Counted from the first letter of the stretch, positions 51,939 through 61,249 are shown. The stretch is 64,000 bases of DNA from Campylobacteraceae bacterium (GCA_027014605.1 JALWDJ010000030.1:1-64000); one strand, 5' to 3'. The notes: generated from the sequence alone by a model not told the origin. Made by a program: numbers and translations.

Positions 51939-52725
51939 CTAAATCTATATCTTTTTTTATCTGTTTTTTTAACTCCTTTAGAGTGCTAAATTTTTTATTA
52001 TCTCTAATAAAGTCTATAAATTCTATCTCTATTTTATCTTTTATAAAATCAATATCTCTATCTATAATATGTGTCTCTATAGCGTAACTTCCATCTGTCG
52101 TTACTCTATGTCCTAAAAAACTAATACTATTAAACCATACATCATCAATAAGAGTTTTAGAAAGATATACTCCCTCCTTTGGAAGGGTATAATCTTCTAC
52201 CTTTAGATTTATAGTTGGAAATAACTCTTTTTTTCCTAATCTTTGTCCTTTTATTACTTTACCAGATATTTTATAGTTATGATTTAGGAGTCTATTTGCC
52301 ATTGAGATATTCCCATTAGATATAAATTCTCGAATGATACATGAGTGGATAGATATATTATTATATTTAATTTCATCAACTATAATAACTTCTCCTTCAA
52401 AAAGCTCTTTTAATAGAGCTGTATCTCCTTTTTTTTTAAATCCAAAATAGAAATCATATCCAACTACTATTTTTTCTAATTTAGGAAAATCTTTTTTTAA
52501 TTTATCTATAAACTCTTTAGCCGATAGAGATTTAATAATATTGAGATAATAAAAAAAAGTAGGTTTTTTAATATACTCAACTCTTTTATGCCCATGAGTT
52601 AGTGTCGCAATATTTTTTTCAATTACAACAACTGCCTCTACTTGTGATATTAATTTTTTATGAGCTAAATGAATACCATCAAAAGAACCTATTGCTATTG
52701 ATTTAATACTATTTGTAAGTTTCAT
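51922..52725 (-). CDS. ribF: riboflavin kinase / FAD synthetase RibF
   Basis: Bifunctional enzyme making FMN and FAD. The N-terminal nucleotidyltransferase part (about 1-150) has the [18 protein letters not shown] motif and [14 protein letters not shown]; the C-terminal flavokinase part (about 150-267) has [20 protein letters not shown] and [11 protein letters not shown]. Slightly short (267 residues) but with both domains. It begins 5 bases after the formate-dehydrogenase-like gene, suggesting cotranscription, perhaps just by position. Confidence 0.92.
   Translation of the reverse strand: MKLTNSIKSIAIGSFDGIHLAHKKLISQVEAVVVIEKNIATLTHGHKRVEYIKKPTFFYYLNIIKSLSAKEFIDKLKKDFPKLEKIVVGYDFYFGFKKKGDTALLKELFEGEVIIVDEIKYNNISIHSCIIREFISNGNISMANRLLNHNYKISGKVIKGQRLGKKELFPTINLKVEDYTLPKEGVYLSKTLIDDVWFNSISFLGHRVTTDGSYAIETHIIDRDIDFIKDKIEIEFIDFIRDNKKFSTLKELKKQIKKDIDLAKLNL
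51926..51958. terminator. terminator spanning the hemL and ribF 3' ends
   Basis: Stem AGATTTAG / CTAAATCT (51926-51933, 51939-51946), five-base loop, then ATATCTTTTTTT on the plus strand. It overlaps the coding ends of both convergent genes. Confidence 0.75.
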
Positions 52726-52730
52726 TTTTT

Positions 52731-54794
52731 TTAAAGAACCTCAACCCGAATAGATTTAAATCTAGCAGTAGCAATTAGCTCATCAGCTTCATCTCCAAAT
52801 AGAGTATTTACTTTAGATTTAGAGTGATGGAATGTAACAAAAAGTGTTCTTGGTCTTATTTTTCTGCTGAATTTAACTGTTAATTTGGATGTTTGACCAT
52901 ATTTTGATTTTAATATAATTTTATTTTTTAATATATCTCTATCATATTCAGATGCTAAGATGATATCTTCATCATATTTTCTATTAAGTTTTTTACTCTG
53001 TTTGGTTTGGGCAGAGTTATTATAGTGTGCTAAAGTTCTACCTGTAGTCAAATAAAATCCATCCAATTTATTTCTATAGAACTCTTTATTTAATATCTCC
53101 TGAACCATTCCTCTTGGTTCATACTGTTTATATACATATCTTCCTAATCCATCATCTGTTCTAAAGTCAAGTCTATGTAAGATGGGTGTATCTTCTATAT
53201 AAATAGGCCACTGTATTCCTCTTTTAGAGTGTCGTTTGAGTCTATAATATTCAGCTCCAGAAAAACGGCGATAAGCTACCTCTCTAACTTCATCCCAAAC
53301 ATCTTCACTATTTTTATAATTAAAGTCACCTCCTAGTTTATTATCTAACTCTTTTAATACCTCCCAATCATCAGGAAGATTAGACTCTACAAGAGGTTCA
53401 GATAGATGAAGTCGTCTCATTGCACTTATATATACTCCTCTCTTCTCATAAGCAGAACTAACACCAATAATTATATCAGCTTTTTTTGTAATATCAGTCA
53501 TAAATAGTTCTTGAACCATAATAAACTCTAATTTATCTAAAGCTCTATCTATTTTATTGCTATTTGGATGAATATGAGCTATATCTTCACCCATATTAAG
53601 TAGTGCTTTTATTCTACCCTCTAACATTGCATCTATTAATTGAGGAGTCATTAAACCTATTATTTCTGGTTTTTGATAATCAGGCAAATAGTAGGGAAGA
53701 CAACCCATATCACAAACCCCTTGAACATTATTTTGACCTCTAAGAGGCATAAGCCCAGCCCCAACCTTACCTATATTTCCTGTCATTATGGCAAGATGAG
53801 TTATTGCCATAACTGCATAAGAGCCATCAAGATGTTGAGTAACTCCTAAGCCCCATAAAATCATAGACCTTTTACAAGCATATTCTCTAGCAATATTAGG
53901 TATCTCTTTTGCTAAATATTCATATCCTTCAATTTTTTCAAAAAATGTGGGGTTTGCATAAGGATCATCTAAAATTTTCTTTTTAAACTCCTCAAAACCT
54001 TTTGTTCTATTAGCTATAAAATTTTTATCATATAACTCTTCAGTTATAATTACATAAGCCATCATATTAAGAATAAGTAAATTGGATTCAAAAGGAATAA
54101 TAGAGTTATATTTAGCATATTTTGCTAGTTTAGTCTCTCTTACATCAATAACTGCAAGATTATTTTTCTGTTGTGCCATATCTACAATACGATTTGCCAC
54201 AATTGGGTGAGCTTCCATTGTATTTGAGCCAATAACAATATTAAATTCACTCTTATATATATCGTTGTATGGATTAGTTGATGCACCCTCTCCAATAGTA
54301 GCTCTCATTCCCTTAAGTGAAGGACTGTGACAGACTCTAGCACAATTATCTACATGAGGTGATTTCATTGTCTCTCGGCAGAATTTTTGAAATAGGTAAG
54401 CAGATTCGCAATTTCCTCTTGCTCCTCCAATAGCACAGAAGCTATCTCCACCATATTTTGATTTTATCTCTGCTAATTTAATTGAAGCTATAGTAGTTGC
54501 TGTATCTAAGTCACAAGTAAAAAAGTTATCATCAAATTCTTGAAGTCTATTTTTTACTTTCTTTTTAATTAGTGGATTTTTATCTAAAAAACTTTTACGA
54601 ACTCTAGGTTCTCTAATTCTATCTTTAGATTCTACAAAATCATAACCATACTTTCCTTTGATACACAGTTTTCCTTGTGATACAACTCCATCTTTTTGTG
54701 CATATATTTTTATAATTTTATTATCTTTTACCACTCCTGTAATGTCACAACCTACACCACAATAGGTACAGACACTCTCTATCTCTTTTAACAT
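52731..54794 (-). CDS. formate dehydrogenase-like molybdopterin oxidoreductase (Cys-type)
   Basis: Large molybdo-bis-MGD enzyme of the FdhF/formate dehydrogenase alpha class. One [4Fe-4S] cluster motif at the N terminus (CTYCGVGC, then CIKGKYG), a molybdopterin domain with VDNCARVCHSPSLKG in which the Mo-ligating selenocysteine of E. coli FdhH is replaced by cysteine, and a C-terminal molybdopterin-binding domain (about 570-687, GRTLAHYNNSAQ). Length of 687 residues is close to FdhH. No Tat signal, so cytoplasmic; no electron-transfer subunits adjacent. Assimilatory nitrate reductase (NasA type) is the main alternative, but the CARVCH motif favours formate dehydrogenase. Confidence 0.8.
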   Translation of the reverse strand: MLKEIESVCTYCGVGCDITGVVKDNKIIKIYAQKDGVVSQGKLCIKGKYGYDFVESKDRIREPRVRKSFLDKNPLIKKKVKNRLQEFDDNFFTCDLDTATTIASIKLAEIKSKYGGDSFCAIGGARGNCESAYLFQKFCRETMKSPHVDNCARVCHSPSLKGMRATIGEGASTNPYNDIYKSEFNIVIGSNTMEAHPIVANRIVDMAQQKNNLAVIDVRETKLAKYAKYNSIIPFESNLLILNMMAYVIITEELYDKNFIANRTKGFEEFKKKILDDPYANPTFFEKIEGYEYLAKEIPNIAREYACKRSMILWGLGVTQHLDGSYAVMAITHLAIMTGNIGKVGAGLMPLRGQNNVQGVCDMGCLPYYLPDYQKPEIIGLMTPQLIDAMLEGRIKALLNMGEDIAHIHPNSNKIDRALDKLEFIMVQELFMTDITKKADIIIGVSSAYEKRGVYISAMRRLHLSEPLVESNLPDDWEVLKELDNKLGGDFNYKNSEDVWDEVREVAYRRFSGAEYYRLKRHSKRGIQWPIYIEDTPILHRLDFRTDDGLGRYVYKQYEPRGMVQEILNKEFYRNKLDGFYLTTGRTLAHYNNSAQTKQSKKLNRKYDEDIILASEYDRDILKNKIILKSKYGQTSKLTVKFSRKIRPRTLFVTFHHSKSKVNTLFGDEADELIATARFKSIRVEVL

Positions 54795-54920
54795 TTTTTT
54801 ACTCCTTTAGTCTTTTACTATTAAAGTTCTATCTTTATTTTACTTAAAAAATAAATAAAAGAGATAAATATAGTCTGATTTTAATGAGAAATGGATATTT
54901 TAAATAGAAAAATTAAGAAG

Positions 54921-54942
54921 AGTAGAGCTAAAAAGCTCTACT
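54921..54942 (-). terminator. terminator after narK
   Basis: Perfect 9-bp stem AGTAGAGCT / AGCTCTACT with AAAA loop (TTTT on the minus strand), followed on the minus strand by TCTTCTTAATTTTTC. It separates narK from the formate-dehydrogenase-like gene; 54795-54920 would then hold that gene's own promoter. Confidence 0.75.
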
Positions 54943-54964
54943 AAAGAAGAGTTAAAACTAAATC

Positions 54965-56440
54965 TTATTTAGAAGCACCCTCTTCATTCATAGCTCTTGT
55001 TAAAAGAATAAAAGCAAATAGTGTTACAGCAAGAACAAACATCCATGCACTAGACCAGAGTCCTGTTAATTCAAGTAACCAACCAAAGATGATAGGAGAT
55101 ATAAATCCACCAAGTCCACCAAGTACACCAACAATTCCACCAACAACACCTACTTCTTGTGGATATTCTACAGCAACAAGCTTATATACACCTGCTTTAC
55201 CAATTCCCCAAAGAGCTCCAACAATAACTGCTAAGATACCAAAAATCCATACATTTGCTTGGAAAAAGATATATGTTGTACCTTTAACAAGTAGTTGTTT
55301 TTTCGTAACTTTGTCACCGACTTTAACAACAGGTTCTTGTATAACTTTTTTTGTAGGAAACATAAAGAAATTACTAGTATCTTTATTAAAGTCACCTGCT
55401 TGTGGAACAAATTTATATGTTCTTGGACCAGCTTTAGGATTTGTAACTACAACAGTATCTTTTGTAACAGCTGTAACCGTACCTGGAAGTTTAGCCATTA
55501 TTCCTTTACCTGGAGACTCTATTACCATTTTTGGTACCATAAGCATTGCAGAGATAGTAATAGCTCCAATAAATACCCACATAGTAACTATATTACCACC
55601 AAATTTATCACTTAGATATCCACCTAATGCTCTAATAACACCTGAAGGGAAACTAAATGCCGATGCAAATAGTCCAGCAGTAACTAGTGGAAGTCCATAA
55701 ACATTTACAAAGTAAGGCACTAACCATTGTGAGAAGGCAACAAAAAGACCAAACACAATGAAGTAGTACATACCAAGTCTCCAAACACGAATATCTTTTA
55801 GTGGCTTTAACATCTGTCCTAGAGTTCTATTTGAACTAGCTGGTTTTCTGTTTTCTGTTGTAAAAAAGAAGATAACTGCCATACCTGCTAACATAATTGC
55901 ATACATAATTGGAAGTTTTCTCCAAGCTTCAATATCTCCACCAGCAATTAGACTCATTAATATTGTAGGAGCAAAGAGAGATGTTAATGCTGCACCTGCA
56001 TTACCTGCACCAAATATACCAAGAGCTAAACCCTGTTTATCTTTTGGAAACCAAACTGAAGTAAATGCAATTCCTACTGCAAAAGTAGCACCAACTGTAC
56101 CAAATAGTAAAGACGCGATAATAAAGTCGCTATATGTTTCTGCTCTTGACATCAATAACATACCTAAAGCAGCAATCAATAGATTGATAGTAAAGATAGG
56201 TTTTCCACCAAACTTATCTGTTAAAATACCCATTGGTAATCTAAACAATGCACCTGTTAAAACAGGAATACCAATTACAGTTCCCATCTGAACTGGTGTC
56301 CAGTTTAAAATACCATTTGAAATTAAAAATGTAATTAATACACCATTGGATAACCACGCTGCAAACGCTATTGTAAACGCTAGCGTATTCATTGTTAACA
56401 TCCTCCAAGATTTGGATGTAGCCTCTTTCATCATGCTCAT
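54965..56440 (-). CDS. narK: nitrate/nitrite transporter NarK with periplasmic insertion
   Basis: MFS transporter importing nitrate or exchanging nitrate for nitrite. The NarK signature FGAGNAGAALTS (about 143-154), nitrate-binding arginines R68 (ALFRLPMG) and R270 (GVIRALGG), and the MFS loop motif DKFGG (76-80 and 278-282) are present. Residues 303-393 form an unusual soluble insertion, rich in beta strands (VTAVTKDTVVVTN, VVKVGDKVTKK), in the predicted periplasmic loop between helices 9 and 10. I choose ATG 56440 (GGAG seven bases upstream) over TTG 56446, giving 491 residues. Divergent from the nar operon and led by a structured 5' region. Confidence 0.92.
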   Translation of the reverse strand: MSMMKEATSKSWRMLTMNTLAFTIAFAAWLSNGVLITFLISNGILNWTPVQMGTVIGIPVLTGALFRLPMGILTDKFGGKPIFTINLLIAALGMLLMSRAETYSDFIIASLLFGTVGATFAVGIAFTSVWFPKDKQGLALGIFGAGNAGAALTSLFAPTILMSLIAGGDIEAWRKLPIMYAIMLAGMAVIFFFTTENRKPASSNRTLGQMLKPLKDIRVWRLGMYYFIVFGLFVAFSQWLVPYFVNVYGLPLVTAGLFASAFSFPSGVIRALGGYLSDKFGGNIVTMWVFIGAITISAMLMVPKMVIESPGKGIMAKLPGTVTAVTKDTVVVTNPKAGPRTYKFVPQAGDFNKDTSNFFMFPTKKVIQEPVVKVGDKVTKKQLLVKGTTYIFFQANVWIFGILAVIVGALWGIGKAGVYKLVAVEYPQEVGVVGGIVGVLGGLGGFISPIIFGWLLELTGLWSSAWMFVLAVTLFAFILLTRAMNEEGASK

Positions 56441-56555
56441 ATGCAACTCCTTTCAACTCCCTGCAGGGTTCCCTTTTGCTATGACCAAATGACGGAGCAG
56501 TGTCATTTAAATTTTTGGTATCTATTAGGAAATCATCCCTGTCTGCATTATTATA
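56441..56555 (-). promoter_or_regulatory. structured leader and promoter of narK
   Basis: On the minus strand a TATAAT (56550-56555) starts a leader of about 100 bases that contains AAATGAC / GTCATTT (56487-56493 with 56502-56508) and, next to the ribosome-binding site, two overlapping dyads CCCTGCAGGG (56459-56468) and GGGTTCCC (56466-56473) that cannot form together. This looks like a regulatory RNA or a leader controlled by structure; it matches no riboswitch class I know. The 668-base gap also holds the features listed up to 57108. Confidence 0.5.
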
Positions 56556-56612
56556 ACTTTAAAATAGTGAAATAATTGTAGATATAAGAAATAAACAAAT
56601 TCATCTTTAGAA

Positions 56613-56719
56613 ATGATACGTATTTACACGATTTTTATAATTATTAGTAATCTAATTTATAAGATAAAATATATACATTATATGTCTAATTAAGATGATA
56701 CCTATTTACACATTTTTAT
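56613..56719. repeat. pair of about 25-bp direct repeats between narK and the nar operon
   Basis: ATGATACGTATTTACACGAT (start of 56613-56638) recurs as ATGATACCTATTTACACATT (start of 56695-56719), 82 bases apart, with one substitution and one indel in 25. The TATTTACAC core is shared. The spacing is about eight helical turns. Probable regulator-binding sites for the divergent nitrate genes; regulator unknown. Confidence 0.6.
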
Positions 56720-56947
56720 TTAAAAATATCAATTATTTAAATTTAATATTTATATATAAAAATTAATTACTGTTTTTAATTTTTTTATATAAAAACTGTT
56801 TTTTAATATTAAAAAAAGAGATTTTAATATAAAAATAGTATAATATGACAAACTTAATATAAAATATTATAAATAAACAAAGAATAACTATTTATGTTCT
56901 TAAGTAAAGCTTTATGTTAAGTTTTAATTTTATTAAAAAGGAATTAT

Positions 56948-57019
56948 ATGTTAATTTTAAGCCTAATAGAGATAAAAAACTTATTTAAGTTTAATATATA
57001 TAAAAAAGTTATTTATTGA
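56948..57019 (+). CDS. possible 23-codon leader peptide ORF
   Basis: ATG 56948 has AAGGA (56938-56942) five bases upstream, which is as good as any ribosome-binding site in the window, and reads 23 hydrophobic/basic codons (MLILSLIEIKNLFKFNIYKK) to TGA 57017. It lies 90 bases before the nar cytochrome gene. It might be a leader peptide, a small membrane peptide or chance; A/T-rich DNA makes short frames common. Confidence 0.25.
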   Translation: MLILSLIEIKNLFKFNIYKKVIY

Positions 57020-57035
57020 TTTAAAATAATATTTC

Positions 57036-57049
57036 TTGATGTAAATCAT
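57036..57049 (+). promoter_or_regulatory. FNR/CRP-like box upstream of the nar operon
   Basis: TTGATGTAAATCAT matches the FNR half-site pattern TTGAT-N4-ATCAA in 9 of 10 fixed positions. It centres about 66 bases before the cytochrome start. A TACATAAT stretch near 57077-57084 could be the -10 region. Activation under low oxygen or by nitrogen oxides is inferred from the family of regulators. Confidence 0.55.
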
Positions 57050-57108
57050 TAACTAACAAGTAAAATATCATTAAAATACATAATCTTTAATAAAATAGGA
57101 GAAACTAT

Positions 57109-57621
57109 ATGAATATGAGTCGTATAATATTGTTATCTCTTCTCTTTGTAGTCACCTCATGGGGTGCATCTGCTAAGAGTGGAGCATTGTTATTTGAAGG
57201 TGTAAAACCTTTTAAAAATGGTGGGGTAGCCTGTATCTCATGTCACAATGCTAATAGTTCTTCAGTTATTGCTGGAGGGGCATTAGCTCATGACCTTAGC
57301 TATATGGGTGGAGAAATGGGAGCATCTATTGGTGCTATGGTAGCAGATGTTACAGCTATGCCCTCTCCAATTATGACTGAAGCTTATAGAGGTCATACAT
57401 TAACAGAAGAGGAGAGAGCCGACCTCTCTGCTTTTTTTGTTGAGAAGGTTAACCCGAAATTAAAAGATACTAAATTATCATCTCTATTTTGGTTATTTGG
57501 TCTATTGGGTAGTGGTGGTATCTTTGCAGGGTTGATGTTACTTGGTAAAAAGAGAACAAAGAATAAATCTGTAAATCATGAGATTTATGAGAGACAGATG
57601 AAAACTAAATGGAGAAGCTAA
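57109..57621 (+). CDS. membrane-anchored cytochrome c of the nar operon (NarC-like)
   Basis: Single-haem cytochrome c with signal peptide (about 1-22), haem motif CISCH at C42-H46, candidate Met ligands in LSYMGGEMG and a C-terminal membrane helix (about 123-147) ending in a basic tail. Length is 170 residues. It is 1 base from narG and leads the operon; a cytochrome c gene in this place is known as narC in Thermus, where it helps link nitrate reductase to the chain. Function here is by analogy. Confidence 0.8.
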   Translation: MNMSRIILLSLLFVVTSWGASAKSGALLFEGVKPFKNGGVACISCHNANSSSVIAGGALAHDLSYMGGEMGASIGAMVADVTAMPSPIMTEAYRGHTLTEEERADLSAFFVEKVNPKLKDTKLSSLFWLFGLLGSGGIFAGLMLLGKKRTKNKSVNHEIYERQMKTKWRS

Positions 57622-57622
57622 T

Positions 57623-60600
57623 ATGAGTTGGATACAAGATATTATTGACCCAAAGACAAGAAAATGGGAAGAGTTTTATAGAAATAGATTTCAGCATGAT
57701 AAAATTGTTAGAAGTACACATGGAGTAAATTGTACAGGTAGCTGTTCTTGGCAAGTGGCTGTTAAAGATGGTATTGTAGTATGGGAGACACAGCAATTAG
57801 ATTATCCTTTACTAGATAGTAAGATACCAGGTTATGAACCTAGAGGGTGTCAAAGAGGTATCTCATTTTCATGGTATATATATAGTCCAATTAGAATTAA
57901 ATATCCTCTAATTCGTGGTGCATTGATTGATGCCTATAGAGAGAAGAAAAGAGAGAATGGTGGCGATGCTATGAAAGCTTGGGAGGCTCTTCAAGCTGAT
58001 AAAGCAAAGAGAAAAAGCTACCAAGAGGCTAGAGGAAAAGGTGGATTTAGACGAGCTTCATGGGAAGAGGTTAATGAGATTATGGCCGTTGCCAATATCT
58101 ATACAGCTAAAAAATATGGACCAGATAGAGTAGTAGGTTTCTCTCCTATTCCTGCTATGTCTATGTTAAGTTACGCTGCTGGTTCAAGATTTTTACAACT
58201 TTTTGGTGGAGTTAGCCTTAGTTTCTATGACTGGTATTGTGACCTTCCACCATCATTCCCAGAGGTTTGGGGTGAACAGACCGATTGTGCTGAATCTGCT
58301 GATTGGTATAATGCTAAGATGATTGTTGATATGGGTGCAAACCTAAATATGACAAGAACACCTGATGCTCACTTCTTTGCAGAGGCTAGACATAATGGGA
58401 CAAAGACTATTGTTTGTGCGCCTGACTTCTCTATGGTAAGTAAATTTGCAGACCAGTGGGTTCCACTTCATGCAGGTAGTGATGGTGCATTTTGGATGGC
58501 TATTACTCATGTTTTACTAAAAGAGTTCTATATAGATAAGCAAGTTCCATACTTTATTGACTATCTAAAAAAATACTCCGACACCCCTTTCTTAGTTAAA
58601 TTAGAGAAAGATAAAAATGGTGAGTTAAGAGCAGGACGACTTCTTAGAGCAAATGAACTAGAAGAGTACAAAGATATAGAGAATGGCGAGTGGAAATTTA
58701 TTCAGATAGATAGTGAATCAAATTCTTTTGTTGTTCCAAAAGGTTCTGTTGGTCATAGATGGGATAAACAAGAGACTGGGAAATGGAATACAAAACTTGA
58801 AAATAGTATTGATGATAAACCTTATGATCCTATTTTAACTTTAATAGATAACTGTGATGAGGTTCTAAAAGCTACATTTGATGAGTTTGGACTTGACAAT
58901 AAAGCTAATAGAGGTGTCCCTGTTAAGTATATTACTACTACAAGTGGAGAAAAAGTAGCAGTAGCGACTACATTTGATATATTAATGGCACAATATGGAG
59001 TACCTAGAGGTTTAGAGGGTGATTATCCAACAGACTATACAGATAAAAAATCTGCTTATACTCCTGCATGGCAAGAGATATTTACAGGTATTGACTCTGA
59101 GACTATTATTAGTATTGCTAGAGAGTGGGGTCATACAGGTGAAGTAACTCAAGGTAAAAATATGGTTATTGTAGGTGCTGGAGTTAACCACTGGTATCAC
59201 TGTAACCTTATGTATAGAGCTGCAACCATGGCACTTATCTTTACAGGTAGTATTGGTAGAAATGGTGGGGGAATGAACCACTATGTTGGTCAAGAGAAAT
59301 TAGCACCAGTTGATTCATGGAGTACTATTGCTCTAGCAAAAGATTGGAACAACACAACAAGAGCTCAACAAACACCAATTTGGCACTATATGAATACAGA
59401 CCAATATAGATATGATGGGTTACACTCAAAATATAATGCTGTACCCAATAATGAGATGACACAAAATCACATGGCAGATGATATTTATAAATCTGTACGA
59501 ATGGGTCATATGCCATTCTATCCACAGTTTAGTGAAAATCCACTAGAGTTAGCTAAAAAGAGTGGAGCAGATAATAAAGAAGATATAGAAAAATATGTAT
59601 TAGAGTCTCTAAAAAATAGAAGTTTAGAGTATGCAATAGGTGATATTGACGCAGAAGAGAACTTCCCAAGAGTTTGGTATATGTGGAGAGGTAATGCTAT
59701 TGGTGGTAGTATGAAAGGTCAAGATTATGCACTAAAACACTATCTTGGAACTCACAACAATACTATAGCTAAAGACCAAGATGCAACAAAAGAGATAAAA
59801 TGGCATGAACATGCACCTGTAGGGAAAATGGACTTAGTAGTTGACCTTAACTTTAGAATGGATACATCTGCACTCTACTCTGATATTGTTCTACCATCTG
59901 CTTCATGGTATGAAAAAGCAGATATTAACACAACAGATATGCACTCATTTATCCACCCTCTATCTGAAGCTGTTCCTCCTGTATGGGAGTCAAAAACAGA
60001 CTGGGATATATTTGCAAATATTGCAAAAGCTACAAGTGAAGTAGCAAAAACTCATCTACCTGATGTGGTAAAAGATGTTGTAACTCTCCCTCTAGGACAT
60101 GATAGTGCAGATGAGATAGCTCAACCAACTATTAAAGATTGGTATAATGGAGAGTGTGAAGCAATTCCAGGTAAGACTATGCATAAAATTGTTGTTCAAG
60201 AGAGAGACTATACTAAGCTTTATGATAAATATATTACTTTAGGTAGAAGATTTAGAGAACATGGTGGAGGGGCTCATGGAAGTAGCTATAGAATAGATGA
60301 TTTCTATGATGATATGATAGAATCAAACCATTTTGCTACGGAGACCATAGATGGAGTTAAGTATCCATCTATAAAAGAGGATGTATCTGCTATTAATGCT
60401 GTTTTAAATCTATCTAGTGTAACTAATGGTAAATTAGCAGTAAGAGCTTATGAGAATGCAGAGAAAAAGACAGGTCTAAAATTATCAGATATTATTAAAC
60501 ATAAAGAGGGTGTAAGGATGCAATATAAAGATTTGCAAAAAGCACCACACCGATATCACTCTTCACCTGTATGGTCAGGATTAATGATGGATGATAGAGC

Positions 60601-61234
60601 CTATTCTGCTTATACATATAATGTAGAGAAGATGGTTCCTTGGAGAACGCTAACAGGAAGACAGCATACATACTTAGACCATGAAGCCTATATAGCATTT
60701 GGTGAAAATCTTCCAACCTATAAACCATCTCCAAAGGCAGAGGCTTATGGAGACTTAAGAGAAACTGTAGTAGAGGGCAAAGCAAAGGTGTTAAGCTGTT
60801 TAACTCCACATGGAAAGTGGCATATTCACTCAACCTATATGGATAATTTACGAATGTTAACTCTCTCAAGAGGAAAAGAGCCATGTTGGCTAAATGAATC
60901 TGATGCTAAAGAGTTAGGAATTAATGATAATGATTGGGTAGAGGTTATTAATGATAATGGTGTTTACTGTACTAGAGCAGTTGTGAGTTCAAGAATACCA
61001 AAAGGAGTTACAATAGTCTATCACACTGTTGAGAGAACAATAGATGCAGTAAAATCTCAAGAGAGAAAATATAGAAGTGGTGGTAATAACTCTGTAACTA
61101 GAGTAAGATTAAAACCAAATCTTTTAGCAGGTGGTTATGGGCAATTTAGTTTTCACTTTAACTACTGGGGTCCAGTAGCAGTAAATCGAGATACACATGT
61201 TATTGTTAAGAAAATGACAGAAGTCATCCATTAA
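57623..61234 (+). CDS. narG: respiratory nitrate reductase alpha subunit NarG
   Basis: Catalytic molybdo-bis-MGD subunit that reduces nitrate to nitrite. FS0 cluster ligands H33, C37, C41 and C76 (HGVNCTGSC, EPRGCQRG), Mo-ligand aspartate D221 (GEQTDCAESADWYN), and the pterin-domain signature PAMSMLSYAAGSRFLQLFGG are all present. Length of 1203 residues is close to E. coli NarG (1247). No Tat-type twin arginine at the N terminus, so it is placed at the cytoplasmic face like E. coli NarG rather than the archaeal periplasmic-type enzymes. Nitrate must be imported, consistent with the divergent narK. Confidence 0.97.
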   Translation: MSWIQDIIDPKTRKWEEFYRNRFQHDKIVRSTHGVNCTGSCSWQVAVKDGIVVWETQQLDYPLLDSKIPGYEPRGCQRGISFSWYIYSPIRIKYPLIRGALIDAYREKKRENGGDAMKAWEALQADKAKRKSYQEARGKGGFRRASWEEVNEIMAVANIYTAKKYGPDRVVGFSPIPAMSMLSYAAGSRFLQLFGGVSLSFYDWYCDLPPSFPEVWGEQTDCAESADWYNAKMIVDMGANLNMTRTPDAHFFAEARHNGTKTIVCAPDFSMVSKFADQWVPLHAGSDGAFWMAITHVLLKEFYIDKQVPYFIDYLKKYSDTPFLVKLEKDKNGELRAGRLLRANELEEYKDIENGEWKFIQIDSESNSFVVPKGSVGHRWDKQETGKWNTKLENSIDDKPYDPILTLIDNCDEVLKATFDEFGLDNKANRGVPVKYITTTSGEKVAVATTFDILMAQYGVPRGLEGDYPTDYTDKKSAYTPAWQEIFTGIDSETIISIAREWGHTGEVTQGKNMVIVGAGVNHWYHCNLMYRAATMALIFTGSIGRNGGGMNHYVGQEKLAPVDSWSTIALAKDWNNTTRAQQTPIWHYMNTDQYRYDGLHSKYNAVPNNEMTQNHMADDIYKSVRMGHMPFYPQFSENPLELAKKSGADNKEDIEKYVLESLKNRSLEYAIGDIDAEENFPRVWYMWRGNAIGGSMKGQDYALKHYLGTHNNTIAKDQDATKEIKWHEHAPVGKMDLVVDLNFRMDTSALYSDIVLPSASWYEKADINTTDMHSFIHPLSEAVPPVWESKTDWDIFANIAKATSEVAKTHLPDVVKDVVTLPLGHDSADEIAQPTIKDWYNGECEAIPGKTMHKIVVQERDYTKLYDKYITLGRRFREHGGGAHGSSYRIDDFYDDMIESNHFATETIDGVKYPSIKEDVSAINAVLNLSSVTNGKLAVRAYENAEKKTGLKLSDIIKHKEGVRMQYKDLQKAPHRYHSSPVWSGLMMDDRAYSAYTYNVEKMVPWRTLTGRQHTYLDHEAYIAFGENLPTYKPSPKAEAYGDLRETVVEGKAKVLSCLTPHGKWHIHSTYMDNLRMLTLSRGKEPCWLNESDAKELGINDNDWVEVINDNGVYCTRAVVSSRIPKGVTIVYHTVERTIDAVKSQERKYRSGGNNSVTRVRLKPNLLAGGYGQFSFHFNYWGPVAVNRDTHVIVKKMTEVIH

Positions 61235-61249
61235 GAGAGGAGATAAAGT

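Noticed and set aside
55089-55700. Open frame of 203 codons antisense to narK
   Set aside because: Pro/Thr-rich shadow of the narK sequence; no ribosome-binding site.
56441-56555. Known riboswitch (Moco, fluoride, guanidine, c-di-GMP) before narK
   Set aside because: Compared by eye with the conserved cores of these classes; none fits. Kept only as an unclassified structured leader.
60495-60884. Open frame of 129 codons antisense to narG
   Set aside because: Entirely inside narG, no start signals, no family.
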